Of a DNA stretch of 64,000 nt, positions 41,137 through 50,047 are shown in pieces. The DNA comes from JAIBJN01 sp963839745 (GTDB taxonomy: Bacteria; Actinomycetota; Thermoleophilia; Gaiellales; Gaiellaceae): assembly GCA_963839745.1 (NCBI GenBank), contig CAWIWC010000008.1:117160-181159 (forward strand). The letters are read 5' to 3'. Below the pieces are notes generated by a model. That model ran no database searches, was not told the origin of the DNA, and saw only the letters and a list, made by a program, of their open reading frames with translations. Both the position numbers and the translations under genes were made by a program. Position 1 is the first letter of the stretch; every line of letters begins with the position of its first letter.

Positions 41137-41912
41137 ACCTCGGGCTGGACGGCAAGGTCGCCCTCGTCTGCGGCGCGAGCCGCGGTCTCGGGCGGGCCAT
41201 CGCGGGTGAGCTCGCCGCCGAGGGAGCGTCGCTCGCGATCTGCTCCCGCGACGCCGACCGCCTCTCGGCGGCCGCCGCGGAGATCGGGCCGGAGGTGCTG
41301 GCGCTTCCCGCCGACCTGGCCGAGCCCGGGGAGGGGACGCGCGTCGTCCAGGCGACCGAGGAGCGCTTCGGGCGCGTCGACATCCTCGTGGCCAACACGG
41401 GCGGCCCGCCCGCCGGGACCCACGACACCCTTTCGCTCGAGGACTGGGACCGGGCGACTGCGCTGCTCCTGCGCAGCACCGTGGAGCTCGCCACGGCTGC
41501 GCTGCCCGGGATGAAGGAGCGCGGCTGGGGCCGCGTCCTCGCGGTCACCTCCGTGGCCGTGAAGCAGCCGGTCGACAACCTCATCCTCTCCAACAGCCTC
41601 CGTGCTGCTGTGACTGGCTACGCGAAGACGCTCGCGCGCGAGGTGGCGCAGGACGGGATCACCGTGAACACGATCCTGCCCGGCTACACCGCGACGGAGC
41701 GCGTCACCGAGCTGAACCAGGCCAACGCCGAGCGCGAGGGCGTGGGCGTGGAGGAGGTCCAGGCCCGCCTCGAAGCCTCGATCCCCATGGGCCGCCTCGC
41801 CGAGCCGGAGGAGTTCGCCGCGCTGGCGGTCTTCCTCGCCTCGGAGCGCGCCGGCTACATCACCGGCGGGTCGTTCGCCGTCGACGGCGGCTGGCTGCGC
41901 GGGCTGCTCTAG
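41133..41912 (+). CDS. Atypical short-chain dehydrogenase (YxxxK motif absent)
   Basis: 259 aa SDR fold. Cofactor loop CGASRGLGRAIA, then LVANTGGPPAG and Ser in TSVAV. Where classical SDRs have YSASK, this protein reads SNSLR (LSNSLRAAVTGYAKTLA), so the catalytic Tyr and Lys are replaced. The C terminus GGSFAVDGGWLRGLL is normal for FabG-like proteins. Similar YxxxK-less SDRs occur elsewhere; activity is uncertain. Co-translated with the cupin gene. Confidence 0.85.
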   Translation: MNLGLDGKVALVCGASRGLGRAIAGELAAEGASLAICSRDADRLSAAAAEIGPEVLALPADLAEPGEGTRVVQATEERFGRVDILVANTGGPPAGTHDTLSLEDWDRATALLLRSTVELATAALPGMKERGWGRVLAVTSVAVKQPVDNLILSNSLRAAVTGYAKTLAREVAQDGITVNTILPGYTATERVTELNQANAEREGVGVEEVQARLEASIPMGRLAEPEEFAALAVFLASERAGYITGGSFAVDGGWLRGLL

Positions 41913-42585
41913 ACGAAGTCCGCGATCCCGGCGAGCGACTTCTTCACGAGCGTAGGGGTCGTGGCGTCCGGCGTCGGATAGCCGACGGGGATGAGCAGGA
42001 AGGGCCGCTCGTTCTCCGGGCGCTCGAGGATCTCCTTCAGGAACCCCATCGGCGACGGCGAGTGCGTGAGCGTCGCCAGGCCCGCGTTGTGGAGCGCGGC
42101 GAGGAGGAAGCCGACCGAGATTCCCACCGACTCGCGCACGAAGTAGTGCTTCCGCTTCCCGCCGTGCTCGTCGAAGCCCCACGGCTGCTCGAAGACCGCG
42201 ATCAGGCACGGCGCGTCCGTGAGGTGGGGCTTCGACCAGTCCGTCCCGATCGGCTCCAGGACGTCCAGGTACTCGCGGCTCGCGCGCTCGGTGTAGAGCA
42301 GCCTCTCCTCGTGCTCGGCGGCTTCCCGGATGCGCGCCTTGACGTCCGGGTCGAAGACGACCACGAACGACCAGGGCTGCTGGTTGGCGCCCGAAGGCGC
42401 GGAGCCGGCGACTCGAACCGCGTCCTCGACGACCTCCCGCGGCACGGGCTCGGCGAGAAATCGCGCACCGAGCGTCGGCGCAGCATCAGTGCCAGGAACT
42501 CCGCCGAGCGCTCGCGCATCTCCGCCTCCGGCAGGCGGTCGAACTCGAGAGGGAGAGGCTGGAACGCGCGGGTCGTGGATGACAT
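41909..42585 (-). pseudogene. Nitroreductase-family gene with a frameshift
   Basis: Start MSSTTRAFQPLPLEFDRLPE at 42585 leads to LRRRSVRDFS, the nitroreductase N-terminal RRSVR block. The continuation VPREVVEDAVRVAGSAPSGANQQPWSFVVV (FMN site) lies in another frame. The switch is at about 42450-42462 and would be repaired by one extra base (RDFS-AEPVPREV). The rest (HYFVRESVGISVGFLLAALHNAGLATLTHSPSPM...PVGYP) is intact. FMN-dependent NAD(P)H oxidoreductase of the iodotyrosine-deiodinase-like group. Indel artefact or recent inactivation. Confidence 0.82.
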
Positions 42586-43178
42586 CAGGCGGCCTTGCGG
42601 GCGAGCATAGCCTCGACCTCGAGGCGGGCGCGGAGCGCGTCGAGCTCGTGACGGGCCGCGAGGAGCACCGCGCCGCGGAACTGGAGGACGAGCGCGCCCC
42701 CGGCCGCAAGGCCCCCCTCGCAGGCGTCGAGCAGGCGGCGGTAGGGGCCGAGGCCGTCGCGCTCGGCGAAGACGGCGTCGGCAGGCTCGGCGGCGAGGTC
42801 GGCGTGCAGAGCCCGCTCGCCGAGCGGAAGGTAGGGGAGGTTGGCGACGACGAGGTCGACCGGCCCGGGCACGGGGTCGAGCAGGTCGCCCTCGAGGACG
42901 ACGACCCGATGGAGGAGCCCGTGGCGGCGGACGTTCTCGCAGGCGAGGGCCACGGCGGCCGGGCTCGCGTCGGTCGCCCACACGCGGGCCTGCGGGGCCC
43001 GCGCGGCGACGGCGACCGCCAGCGCGCCCGACCCGGTGCCGACGTCGGCGACGGTCGCGGGCCTGTCGCCGATCACGGCGAGCGCGGCCTCCACGAGGCG
43101 TTCGCTCGCGGGCCGCGGCGTCATGACGACGCCCGGGCGCGTCCCCAGGGCGAAGCCGCAGAAGTACACGTGTCCCAT
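42585..43178 (-). CDS. PrmC/HemK-like methyltransferase lacking the N-terminal domain
   Basis: 197 aa. SAM motif VADVGTGSGALAVAVAARAPQARVWATDAS and active-site VVANLPYLPLGE (family NPPY, here NLPY), then FAERDGLGPYRRLLDA. Ordinary PrmC has about 80 extra N-terminal residues for release-factor binding, missing here, so another substrate is likely. Its stop overlaps the ATG of the nitroreductase gene (TGATG). Confidence 0.78.
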   Translation of the reverse strand: MGHVYFCGFALGTRPGVVMTPRPASERLVEAALAVIGDRPATVADVGTGSGALAVAVAARAPQARVWATDASPAAVALACENVRRHGLLHRVVVLEGDLLDPVPGPVDLVVANLPYLPLGERALHADLAAEPADAVFAERDGLGPYRRLLDACEGGLAAGGALVLQFRGAVLLAARHELDALRARLEVEAMLARKAA

Positions 43179-43225
43179 GAAGGCCGTTTGTGACTCGCGG
43201 GCGGCCGTTCTTACCGGCGAGGGCT

Positions 43226-43253
43226 CCCGGAGCGCCCCTGGCGGCGCTCCGGG
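43226..43253 (-). terminator. GC-rich hairpin after the secreted helical protein gene
   Basis: 11-bp stem CCCGGAGCGCC / GGCGCTCCGGG with a 6-nt loop, 11 bp past the stop of the reverse gene at 43265. No T-tract. Confidence 0.6.
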
Positions 43254-43264
43254 ACGTGTCCGAG

Positions 43265-43954
43265 CTACCGGAAGCGGCGCTCGAACTGCTTCACGATGCC
43301 CGTCGAGAGCTCGTCGGCCATCTCGAGGACCTGCAGGTGGATCGCGTCGTACGCGGCGACGTCGGCGTCCCAGTTCCCCTGGAGCCGGGCGACGACCTCG
43401 GTCGTCGTCAGGTCGAGGTGCTCGTAGAGCATCGACTGCATCTCTCGGAACTTCCACGAGCGCGGGTTGGCGGCGTTCAGGAACGCGGCGATCTCGTCCG
43501 CGTTCGCCCGCCAGCGCGCCTGGTGCGTTGCAACGCCGGTGGCGTCGCCCGCCCTCGCGGCGGCGATCAGGTCGGCGGCGATGAGGATGTGCTCGCGGAG
43601 GAGCCGGCTCAGCTCCTCGCCCGCCGCATTGCCGTAGAAGGGCTTGATCGCGTCGCCGATGTCGTCCTGGTTTTGCAGGAGACGGCCTACGGTCGCCTGC
43701 GTGTCGGGCGCGTCGGTCGTGAGGCTGATGATCGCGAGCCGGGTCCACGTGATGTGGTCCTCCCAGAGCTTGCGCATGTCGTTGCGCAGGGTCAGCTCCT
43801 TCTTGGAGATCGATCCCTTCCCGTCGCGCCCGCCGTCGCCGTTGGCCAGGGCAGCCGTGCCGCCGGCCGCAGCGAGGGCGATCAGCGCCGCGAGGACAGC
43901 GATCGCGAGCGTCAGTCCCACCCGGATCGGCCGAAGTGTGTGAGCTTTGCGCAA
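43265..43954 (-). CDS. Secreted helical protein of unknown function
   Basis: 229 aa. TTG start with a strong ribosome site (AAAGGAGG, about 7 nt upstream). Signal peptide or anchor VGLTLAIAVLAALIALAAAGG ends near residue 35. The mature part is helical with conserved-looking MRKLWEDHITWTRLAIISL, LLQNQDDIGDAIKPFYG and LREHILIAADLIAAARAGD. I have seen this pattern in uncharacterised exported proteins of soil bacteria; no enzyme motif is visible. Confidence 0.75.
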   Translation of the reverse strand: MRKAHTLRPIRVGLTLAIAVLAALIALAAAGGTAALANGDGGRDGKGSISKKELTLRNDMRKLWEDHITWTRLAIISLTTDAPDTQATVGRLLQNQDDIGDAIKPFYGNAAGEELSRLLREHILIAADLIAAARAGDATGVATHQARWRANADEIAAFLNAANPRSWKFREMQSMLYEHLDLTTTEVVARLQGNWDADVAAYDAIHLQVLEMADELSTGIVKQFERRFR

Positions 43955-44046
43955 AAGGGGCCTCCTTTCGTCCCAGGGGTCTCTCGCAGCTGTTCGTGAC
44001 GCCGCGGGCGCGGTTCTTACCGCCCAGGGGAGGTTCCGGCTCCCGC

Positions 44047-44052
44047 TACGCT
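44047..44052 (+). promoter_or_regulatory. -10 element (TACGCT) deciding the VOC-protein start
   Basis: TACGCT, 6-nt spacer, GTG 44059. Same hexamer as before tlyA. Confidence 0.55.
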
Positions 44053-44058
44053 ACGGCC

Positions 44059-44454
44059 GTGCCTCGAATGGATGCCATCGGGGTGGTCGTCGCCGAACTC
44101 CAGCGAGCGGTCGCCTTCTACCGGCTCCTGGGCCTCGAGTTCCCGGAAGACCTCGACCCCGAGGGCCACGGCCACGTGGAGGCGAGCATGCCGGGTGGCG
44201 TCCGCTTCATGCTGGACACCGAGGAGACGGTGCGCTCGTTCGCGCCCGACTGGACGCCGCCCTCCGGCAGCCAGCGCACGGTGCTGGCCTTCCTCTGCGA
44301 TTCGCCCGCGGACGTCGACCGGCTCTACCGGGAGCTCGTCGACGCGGGCGGCGAAGCGTACCGGGAGCCGTGGGACGCTTTCTGGGGCCAGCGCTACGCA
44401 GAGGTGAAGGATCCGGACGGCAACGTCGTCGATCTCTTCGCCCCGCTCGGTTAG
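44059..44454 (+). CDS. VOC-superfamily (glyoxalase-like) protein
   Basis: 131 aa. Starts PRMDAIGVVVAELQRAVAFYRLLGLEF, the first beta-alpha-beta unit of the vicinal oxygen chelate fold; ends RYAEVKDPDGNVVDLFAPLG, the matching end of the second unit with the metal Glu. The usual first-strand His is absent, so it may be a binding protein rather than an enzyme. The start is set by the -10 hexamer; longer in-frame starts lie in non-coding-looking sequence. Confidence 0.82.
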   Translation: MPRMDAIGVVVAELQRAVAFYRLLGLEFPEDLDPEGHGHVEASMPGGVRFMLDTEETVRSFAPDWTPPSGSQRTVLAFLCDSPADVDRLYRELVDAGGEAYREPWDAFWGQRYAEVKDPDGNVVDLFAPLG

Positions 44455-44499
44455 GGTCGCTCGCACAGCTCGATCGCCAACCCCCAAGCTGGAGGCGAG

Positions 44500-45276
44500 A
44501 TGGCCACGGCAACCAAACAGGCACCACTGCTGTCGGACGAGGAGCGCGCCCACCTCGCCGCGCTGCTCGAGGACTGCGACACGGTCGAGCTGAAGCTGAC
44601 CGTCCCGGAGGAGGATCAGCGCTCGGCCGTCGTCGGGCTCGGGATGGACCCGCTCGAGGCGCAGATCCGTCAGGTGTTCTTCTTCGACACGCCCGACCTC
44701 GCGCTGTACGCGAGCGGCGTCGTCGCGCGCGCGCGCCGCGTGCAGAAGAAGGGCGACGACTCGGTCGTCAAGCTCCGGCCGGTCGTGCCGTCCGAGCTTC
44801 CCGCCGGGCTGCGCCGGTCTCCCGGCTTCGGCGTCGAGGTGGACGCGATGCCCGGCGGCTTCGTGTGCTCCGCGTCTCTGAAAGGACTCCCCGGGGCCGA
44901 CGTCGCGAAGGCGGCTGCCGGGAAGAGACCCCTTCGCAAGCTCTTCACGAAGGAGCAGCGCGCGTTCTTCAAGGAGCATGCGCCCGACGGGCTCGAGCTC
45001 GACGACCTGTCCGTTCTCGGCCCGATCTTCGTGCTCAAGCTCAGGTACACGCCGAAGGGCTTCAAGCGGAGACTGGTCGGCGAGATGTGGCTCTACCCGG
45101 ACAGCACGCGGATCCTCGAGCTCTCGACCAAGTGTGCCCCGACCGAGGCCTTCGACGTGGCGGCGGAGGCGCGGGCCTTCCTGTCCGAGCGCGGCGTGAA
45201 CCTCGAGGGCGAGCAGCAGACGAAGACCCGCACGGCGCTCGAGTTCTTCTCCGGGCAGCTCAAAGCCGCCTCGTGA
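44500..45276 (+). CDS. CYTH-like domain protein
   Basis: 258 aa, ATG with ribosome site GGAGG. TVELKLTVPEED resembles the CYTH signature ExExK with its first Glu replaced. RQVFFFDTPDLALYASGVVARARR and VVKLRP follow the tunnel-fold strands with basic phosphate-binding residues; FVLKLRYTPKGFKRRL continues it. Family members are class IV adenylyl cyclases and triphosphatases acting on tripolyphosphate or thiamine triphosphate. Activity cannot be assigned. Confidence 0.72.
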   Translation: MATATKQAPLLSDEERAHLAALLEDCDTVELKLTVPEEDQRSAVVGLGMDPLEAQIRQVFFFDTPDLALYASGVVARARRVQKKGDDSVVKLRPVVPSELPAGLRRSPGFGVEVDAMPGGFVCSASLKGLPGADVAKAAAGKRPLRKLFTKEQRAFFKEHAPDGLELDDLSVLGPIFVLKLRYTPKGFKRRLVGEMWLYPDSTRILELSTKCAPTEAFDVAAEARAFLSERGVNLEGEQQTKTRTALEFFSGQLKAAS

Positions 45277-45281
45277 CCCGG

Positions 45282-46583
45282 CTACGCCGGCGCTTCGGGC
45301 ACAAGCGCCGGCGAGGCCCGATGCTCTAGCGCCGTCGCGGTGAGCCACGCCGCGGCCGCGGCGAAAACTGCCGCCGGGACCGCGTCCAGGCCGGCCGTCC
45401 CCGTGAGCAAGGCCGCGAAGACGATCGACGAGAGCAGTAGTCGGCTCATGGCGGCCATGCCGGCGGCGGCCCCGGCTGCGATCGCCCAGGTCGGGGAGAT
45501 GTCGAACCAGATCACCGCCAGCGTGGCCAGGCCGATGCCGAGGAAGATCGCAGGGAAGATGAAACCGCCGCGAAAACCGCAGCCGAGGCAGACGGCGAAG
45601 GCCAGAGCCTTCGCCGCGAGGAGGACGAAGACGATCGATGTCGAGTCTTCGGCAACCAGGGTGGGCACGGAGGCCTGGCCCGAGAAGAGCACGTCCTGAG
45701 AGCTCGCCCCGAGAGCGTCGGCGAGCACGGCGAGTACCCCGACCGCGAGGCCTCCGGCGAGCAAGAGCCCGGGCATCCCGAAACGCTCGCGCCCATCTCC
45801 GGCGACCCGAGTCGCGAGCGTCCGGACCACGACGACGATGACTGCCGCGACGACGCCCACGACCACCGCGAGGAGCAGGTCGGTGACATGCGTGCCCTCG
45901 TACGGCGGGAGGCTGGGGACAGCGAGGCCGGGAACGTCGAGGCCGCCCCAGTCTCCGAACCCGATGATGATCACGTAGCCGACGGCCGCCGCGACGAAGC
46001 CGGGAAGGAGCACGGGGAGCATCGCGGCGCCCAGGCCGGCTGCTGCGCTCTCCACCATCAGCACGCCTGCGACGATCGGGCCGCCGAACACCGCCGCCAC
46101 GGCCGCGAAGGCTCCGGAGGTCGAGAGGACGGCACTTTCGCGCTGGTCGAGCCTCGCGAACGACGTGAGGACAACGGCAACAACCGCACCGAGCGCGACG
46201 AGCGGCGCCTCGGGACCGAGCACGGCGCCGAACGCGAGCGTGGCGGTGGCCGCGAGAGCGATTCCCAACCCGTGACTGGGAAGAGGGGGCCCGCCGCCGA
46301 GCCCCGCCAGCGGCGAGTGTCCGCCGTCGCCGGGAAGGAACCTCCGGGCGACCACGACGATCGCAGCGCCGACCACGGGCAGGAGCACGACGAGGAACCA
46401 CGGCGGCGACGAGTACCCGAGCGCGTCAGGGAGGTCCTGCCAGATCCAGTGCTGGAGGTAGTGGACGAGGCCGAGGAATCCTGCCGCCACGAGCGCGGCC
46501 GGGGCGCCGATGAGCGCGCCGAGGAGGACGAGCCGCAGGTATGTCCATCCGTGCACCTGGCTCTGCGGCGACGAGGCGGTCAC
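45282..46583 (-). CDS. ClC-family chloride channel/antiporter
   Basis: 433 aa, about 10-12 hydrophobic segments. ClC signatures: FGAVLGPEAPLVALGA (selectivity/gating region, family GxEGP) and GCGFRGGFIFPAIFLG (family GGxFxPxL). The classical gating Glu sits in PEAP rather than GREGP. No CBS domains. Convergent with the CYTH gene (5-bp gap). Confidence 0.9.
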   Translation of the reverse strand: MTASSPQSQVHGWTYLRLVLLGALIGAPAALVAAGFLGLVHYLQHWIWQDLPDALGYSSPPWFLVVLLPVVGAAIVVVARRFLPGDGGHSPLAGLGGGPPLPSHGLGIALAATATLAFGAVLGPEAPLVALGAVVAVVLTSFARLDQRESAVLSTSGAFAAVAAVFGGPIVAGVLMVESAAAGLGAAMLPVLLPGFVAAAVGYVIIIGFGDWGGLDVPGLAVPSLPPYEGTHVTDLLLAVVVGVVAAVIVVVVRTLATRVAGDGRERFGMPGLLLAGGLAVGVLAVLADALGASSQDVLFSGQASVPTLVAEDSTSIVFVLLAAKALAFAVCLGCGFRGGFIFPAIFLGIGLATLAVIWFDISPTWAIAAGAAAGMAAMSRLLLSSIVFAALLTGTAGLDAVPAAVFAAAAAWLTATALEHRASPALVPEAPA

Positions 46584-46593
46584 CGGAGGATCT

Positions 46594-46625
46594 TGACACC
46601 CCGGTACCCCGGAGGCTCGGTGTCA
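46594..46625 (-). terminator. Hairpin between the cupin and ClC genes
   Basis: Stem TGACACC / GGTGTCA with an inner CCGG-TACC-CCGG hairpin, directly between two reverse genes. It could end the cupin transcript or be part of the ClC control region. Confidence 0.4.
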
Positions 46626-46651
46626 GCGTGCGCCTCGGCCTCCTCGACCGC

Positions 46652-47065
46652 TCAGTCGTCGAGGGCTGGAGCTTCCGCGTACTCCTCGTCGGTGACGTGT
46701 GCGCCCCAGGTTGCCGTGTTCCCTTCCTCGTCGACCTGGAGCATCGCGAGGTGGGTCATGAATCGCGTCGCTGCAGCGCCGTGCCAGTGTTCCTCGTCCG
46801 GCTCGAAGAACACGCGGTCGCCGGGGCGGATGACCTCGACCGGGCCGCCGCGACGCTGTGCGAGGCCCACGCCCTCGAGCACGTAGATCGTCTGGCCGTT
46901 CGGGTGCGTATGCCAGGCGGTGCGCGCGCCGGGTGTGAAGTGAACGCTGCTAGCGCTCAGGCGCGAGACGCCTGACGGCGCGGCGACCGCGTCGAGAAAG
47001 ACCGCGCCGGTGAACCATTCGCTGGGCCCCGCCGTCGTCTCGATGCTGCTCCCCGTGACTTGCAT
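46652..47065 (-). CDS. Cupin-domain protein
   Basis: 137 aa. VHFTPGARTAWHTHPNGQTIYVLEGVG (His-x-His, Gln/Glu) and RPGDRVFFEPDEEHWHGAA form the two cupin motifs. Resembles cupins found with carboxymuconolactone decarboxylases. Ribosome site GGGAGG precedes the ATG. Confidence 0.85.
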   Translation of the reverse strand: MQVTGSSIETTAGPSEWFTGAVFLDAVAAPSGVSRLSASSVHFTPGARTAWHTHPNGQTIYVLEGVGLAQRRGGPVEVIRPGDRVFFEPDEEHWHGAAATRFMTHLAMLQVDEEGNTATWGAHVTDEEYAEAPALDD

Positions 47066-47133
47066 GTGGGCCTCCCGATCGTCTCGATTTGGGGTGTCCT
47101 CGCGGATTTTCTACAAGGCCAGGCGTGATCCGG

Positions 47134-49899
47134 TCAGGCGCCCGCCTCACTTCGAGTGCTCTCCTTCTCCGAGTCGAGATCGAGGCGGGCGAGCGCGGTG
47201 CGCGAGGTGATGCCGAGCTTCCGGTAGACGTTACGTAGGTGGAAGTCGATCGTGCGCGGGCTGAGGAAGAGCTGCGCTGCCACCTCGCGGTTCGTGTGGC
47301 CCTCCGCGACGAACCGGGCGATCTGGAGCTCCTGTGTGGTGAGCGTGTTTCTCGTGCTCGGATCTCGCTTTCGCGCGGTCTGGCCGCTCGCGCGCAGCTC
47401 GACCCGCGCCCGCTCCGCCCACAGCGCTGCTCCGAGCGTTTCGAAGGTGTCCAGAGCCGCCCGCAGATGCTCGCGCGCCTCTACCCGCCTGCGGATCCGG
47501 CGGAGGAACTCGCCGTACGCGAGCTCGCAGCGGGCGCGCTCGAAGGGGCGGGCGGCGTCGGCGTGCGCGTCCAGGGCCGCAGCGAATAGACCTTCGGCTT
47601 CGCCTTCGTCGTCCGAGAGCAACGCCCGGCAGTGCAGGACCACGGCTCGTCCCCAGGCAGCCGCGCTGCTCTCCGCCCACAGCTCGAAGACGTCCAGCCA
47701 GATGCCCGCGGTTTCCGTTTCACCCGCGCGAATCGCAGCCTCGATCCGATCGAGCCCACCCCAGAAAACGACGAGGGTGGCCGAGACTTCCCGGCAGCGC
47801 CTGAACGCTTCCTCTGGTCGACCGAGTCCCAGCTCCAAGAGCGCCAGCGCCCAGTCGGCCAGCTCGAGGACGATCCCAAGGCTGCGAGCGGAGGCGAGCT
47901 CTCGGCTCTCGGCGGCCAGCGATCGGCATTCGTCCTCGGACCCGCGAAGGGCCGCAACGAGCGCGAGCAGCACGAGCTGCTGCGCGACCAGATCGTGCTG
48001 ACCGATCTCGCGCGCGAGCTGAACGCCTTCCCTCGCATTGGCCGAGCCGGAGGCCCAGCGGCCTGCCCAGAGCTCCGTGATCGCCAGACGGGGAAGGATC
48101 TGGGTCACGATGCTGAGCGCGCCGCTCGCACGCGCGCGAGCCGCCGCTTCGCGGTGTGTCCGATACGTCGCTTCATCGTCGCCGAGGTAGAGAGCGGCCC
48201 GTCCGGCGAAGAGCAGTGCGACGGGCTCCCTCGCCGCGTCGTCATCGAGCTCCTCTGCCAGCTCGAGCGCCAGTCGGAGCCTGGAGGCAGCATCGGCGAA
48301 ATCCCCCTCGGCGTGGGCTCCGAGCCCGATGAGCAGCTGTGCGAGCATGCGGATGAAGGGCGTTTCCTCCAGATCCAGGTCGCGGGCGAGGTGGGCGATC
48401 GCTACGGCAGCCTCCCGGTCGCCCGCGTAGGCCGCGGCGAGCCCGGCGATGTTGAGCAGCTGAAGGGCTCGCCCGCCGTCGCTCGGCGCCACCTCGGTTG
48501 CCGCGCGAAGGAGAAGCTGGCACGCGTCGGCCGGCACACCGCGGGTCATCTCGATGAGACCGAGGAAGCGGTCGAGGTCCGCACGCTGGATCGGCTCCGT
48601 CACCAGCCCGCGCGCCCTCTCGAGCAGCATCAGGGCGCGTTCGACGCGCCCCGCGAGCCAGGCTGTCTCCGCGGCCGCGGTGAGCCGCCGTGCCCGGTGC
48701 TCCTCGTCCGTTGTCAGTGCGGCCGCCCTCTCGAAAGCGAGCGAGGCCGCGGCGAAACCGCTCCGCCGCCGCGCACGCTCTGCGGCCGCCTCGAGCTCCT
48801 CACCGACGGACGGGTCAGGCTCGACGCTCGCCGCGGCGCGGTGCCAGGCGCGGCGATCTGCATCGACCTCGCCGTCGAGGACCCGCGCGAGCGCGCCGTG
48901 GACGGCCTGTCTCCTGGAGAGCGGCGCCGCCTGGTAGACGGCCGAACGGACAAGTGGATGGCGAAGCTCGAGCCGCGCTCCGCGGACGTGTAGGAGCCCT
49001 GCCTGTTCGGCCTCATCGAGCGTCTCGGCCCCGGCTCCGAGTTGCTCCGCGGCGCGCAACACGGTCGCCAGCTCGCCGCTGTCGTCGGCGCTGGCGACGA
49101 GGAGGAGCGTCTGTGTCTCCTCCGGGAGCCGGCTCACGCGCGCGAGGAATGCCCGCTCGACGCGGGCGCTGACCGGCATCGGTGCAAGCACCGCCTCCGT
49201 GCCCGAGAGCTGGGCCTCACTCAACGCGGAAGAAAGCTCGAGCAGGGCGAGCGGGTTCCCGCCCGTCTCGGCGACGAGCCGGCCGCGGAGCTCCGGCGAG
49301 AGATCGTCGCCTGCCGAGCGATCGATCAATGTCCCAGCCGCTGCCGAGTCGAGCCCGCCCAGCCGCAGCTCTGGAAGCCCGGGCGCCTCAAAGCGCCGAA
49401 CGTCGCCCTCACGAGCCGCGAAGAGCATGGCGATGCCTTCGGCCTCGAGCCGCCTGGCGACGAAGACGAGCGCGTCCGCGGATGCGTCGTCGAGCCATTG
49501 CGCATCGTCGAGGAGGCACAGCAGAGGCCGATCTTCCGCAGCCTCGGCGAGCAGGCTCAGGACCGCGAGCGAGACGAGAAAGCGGTCCTCGCTTCCCCCA
49601 GCTGCCAGGCCGAGCGATCCGCGGAGCGCGGCGGCCTGCGGCTGGGGGAGGCTCTCGACGTGCGCGAGGATCGGCCGGACGACCTGGTGCAAGGCGGCGA
49701 ACGGAAGCTGCGCCTCCGATTCGACTCCCGCGCCGCTGAGGACGTGCATGCCTTCGGCCCGGTCGCGCGCATCCTCCAGGAGCGCCGACTTGCCGACTCC
49801 CGGCTCGCCGGAAACGACGAGGACGCCGCTGCGCGACGCGCGAGCGTCATCGAGAAGCTCGCCGATCCGAGACCGTTCCGGGTCTCTCCCGTACAGCAC
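47134..49899 (-). CDS. LAL-type LuxR family transcriptional regulator (AAA ATPase)
   Basis: 921 aa from GTG 49899. N-terminal LYGRDPERSRIGELL, Walker A GEPGVGKS (31-38), Walker B LCLLDDAQWLDDASADAL, then a long helical, TPR-like region, and a C-terminal LuxR HTH with LTTQELQIARFVAEGHTNREVAAQLFLSPRTIDFHL split over about residues 858-895. These large ATPases sense ligands and activate adjacent genes. The start is set by the conserved LYGR near the N terminus and a TACGAT 8 nt upstream; an in-frame start at 50004 adds 35 residues. Divergent from the MFS exporter, its likely target. Confidence 0.92.
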   Translation of the reverse strand: MLYGRDPERSRIGELLDDARASRSGVLVVSGEPGVGKSALLEDARDRAEGMHVLSGAGVESEAQLPFAALHQVVRPILAHVESLPQPQAAALRGSLGLAAGGSEDRFLVSLAVLSLLAEAAEDRPLLCLLDDAQWLDDASADALVFVARRLEAEGIAMLFAAREGDVRRFEAPGLPELRLGGLDSAAAGTLIDRSAGDDLSPELRGRLVAETGGNPLALLELSSALSEAQLSGTEAVLAPMPVSARVERAFLARVSRLPEETQTLLLVASADDSGELATVLRAAEQLGAGAETLDEAEQAGLLHVRGARLELRHPLVRSAVYQAAPLSRRQAVHGALARVLDGEVDADRRAWHRAAASVEPDPSVGEELEAAAERARRRSGFAAASLAFERAAALTTDEEHRARRLTAAAETAWLAGRVERALMLLERARGLVTEPIQRADLDRFLGLIEMTRGVPADACQLLLRAATEVAPSDGGRALQLLNIAGLAAAYAGDREAAVAIAHLARDLDLEETPFIRMLAQLLIGLGAHAEGDFADAASRLRLALELAEELDDDAAREPVALLFAGRAALYLGDDEATYRTHREAAARARASGALSIVTQILPRLAITELWAGRWASGSANAREGVQLAREIGQHDLVAQQLVLLALVAALRGSEDECRSLAAESRELASARSLGIVLELADWALALLELGLGRPEEAFRRCREVSATLVVFWGGLDRIEAAIRAGETETAGIWLDVFELWAESSAAAWGRAVVLHCRALLSDDEGEAEGLFAAALDAHADAARPFERARCELAYGEFLRRIRRRVEAREHLRAALDTFETLGAALWAERARVELRASGQTARKRDPSTRNTLTTQELQIARFVAEGHTNREVAAQLFLSPRTIDFHLRNVYRKLGITSRTALARLDLDSEKESTRSEAGA

Positions 49900-49907
49900 G
49901 TGCCGTG

Positions 49908-49913
49908 ATCGTA
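49908..49913 (-). promoter_or_regulatory. -10 element (TACGAT, reverse) before the LAL regulator
   Basis: TACGAT with an 8-nt spacer to GTG 49899, supporting the shorter start. Confidence 0.4.
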
Positions 49914-50047
49914 ACCCGCCTTCTCTCGGCTTCTCGTCGGGAATACCGGCGAAATCACCGGTGCGACGGCGACCCCGCTCCGCGAGGGTGGAGACCGATG
50001 GCAAAGACGACCCAATCGGCTCTCGAGCCCCGGAAGGAGTGCTGCTG

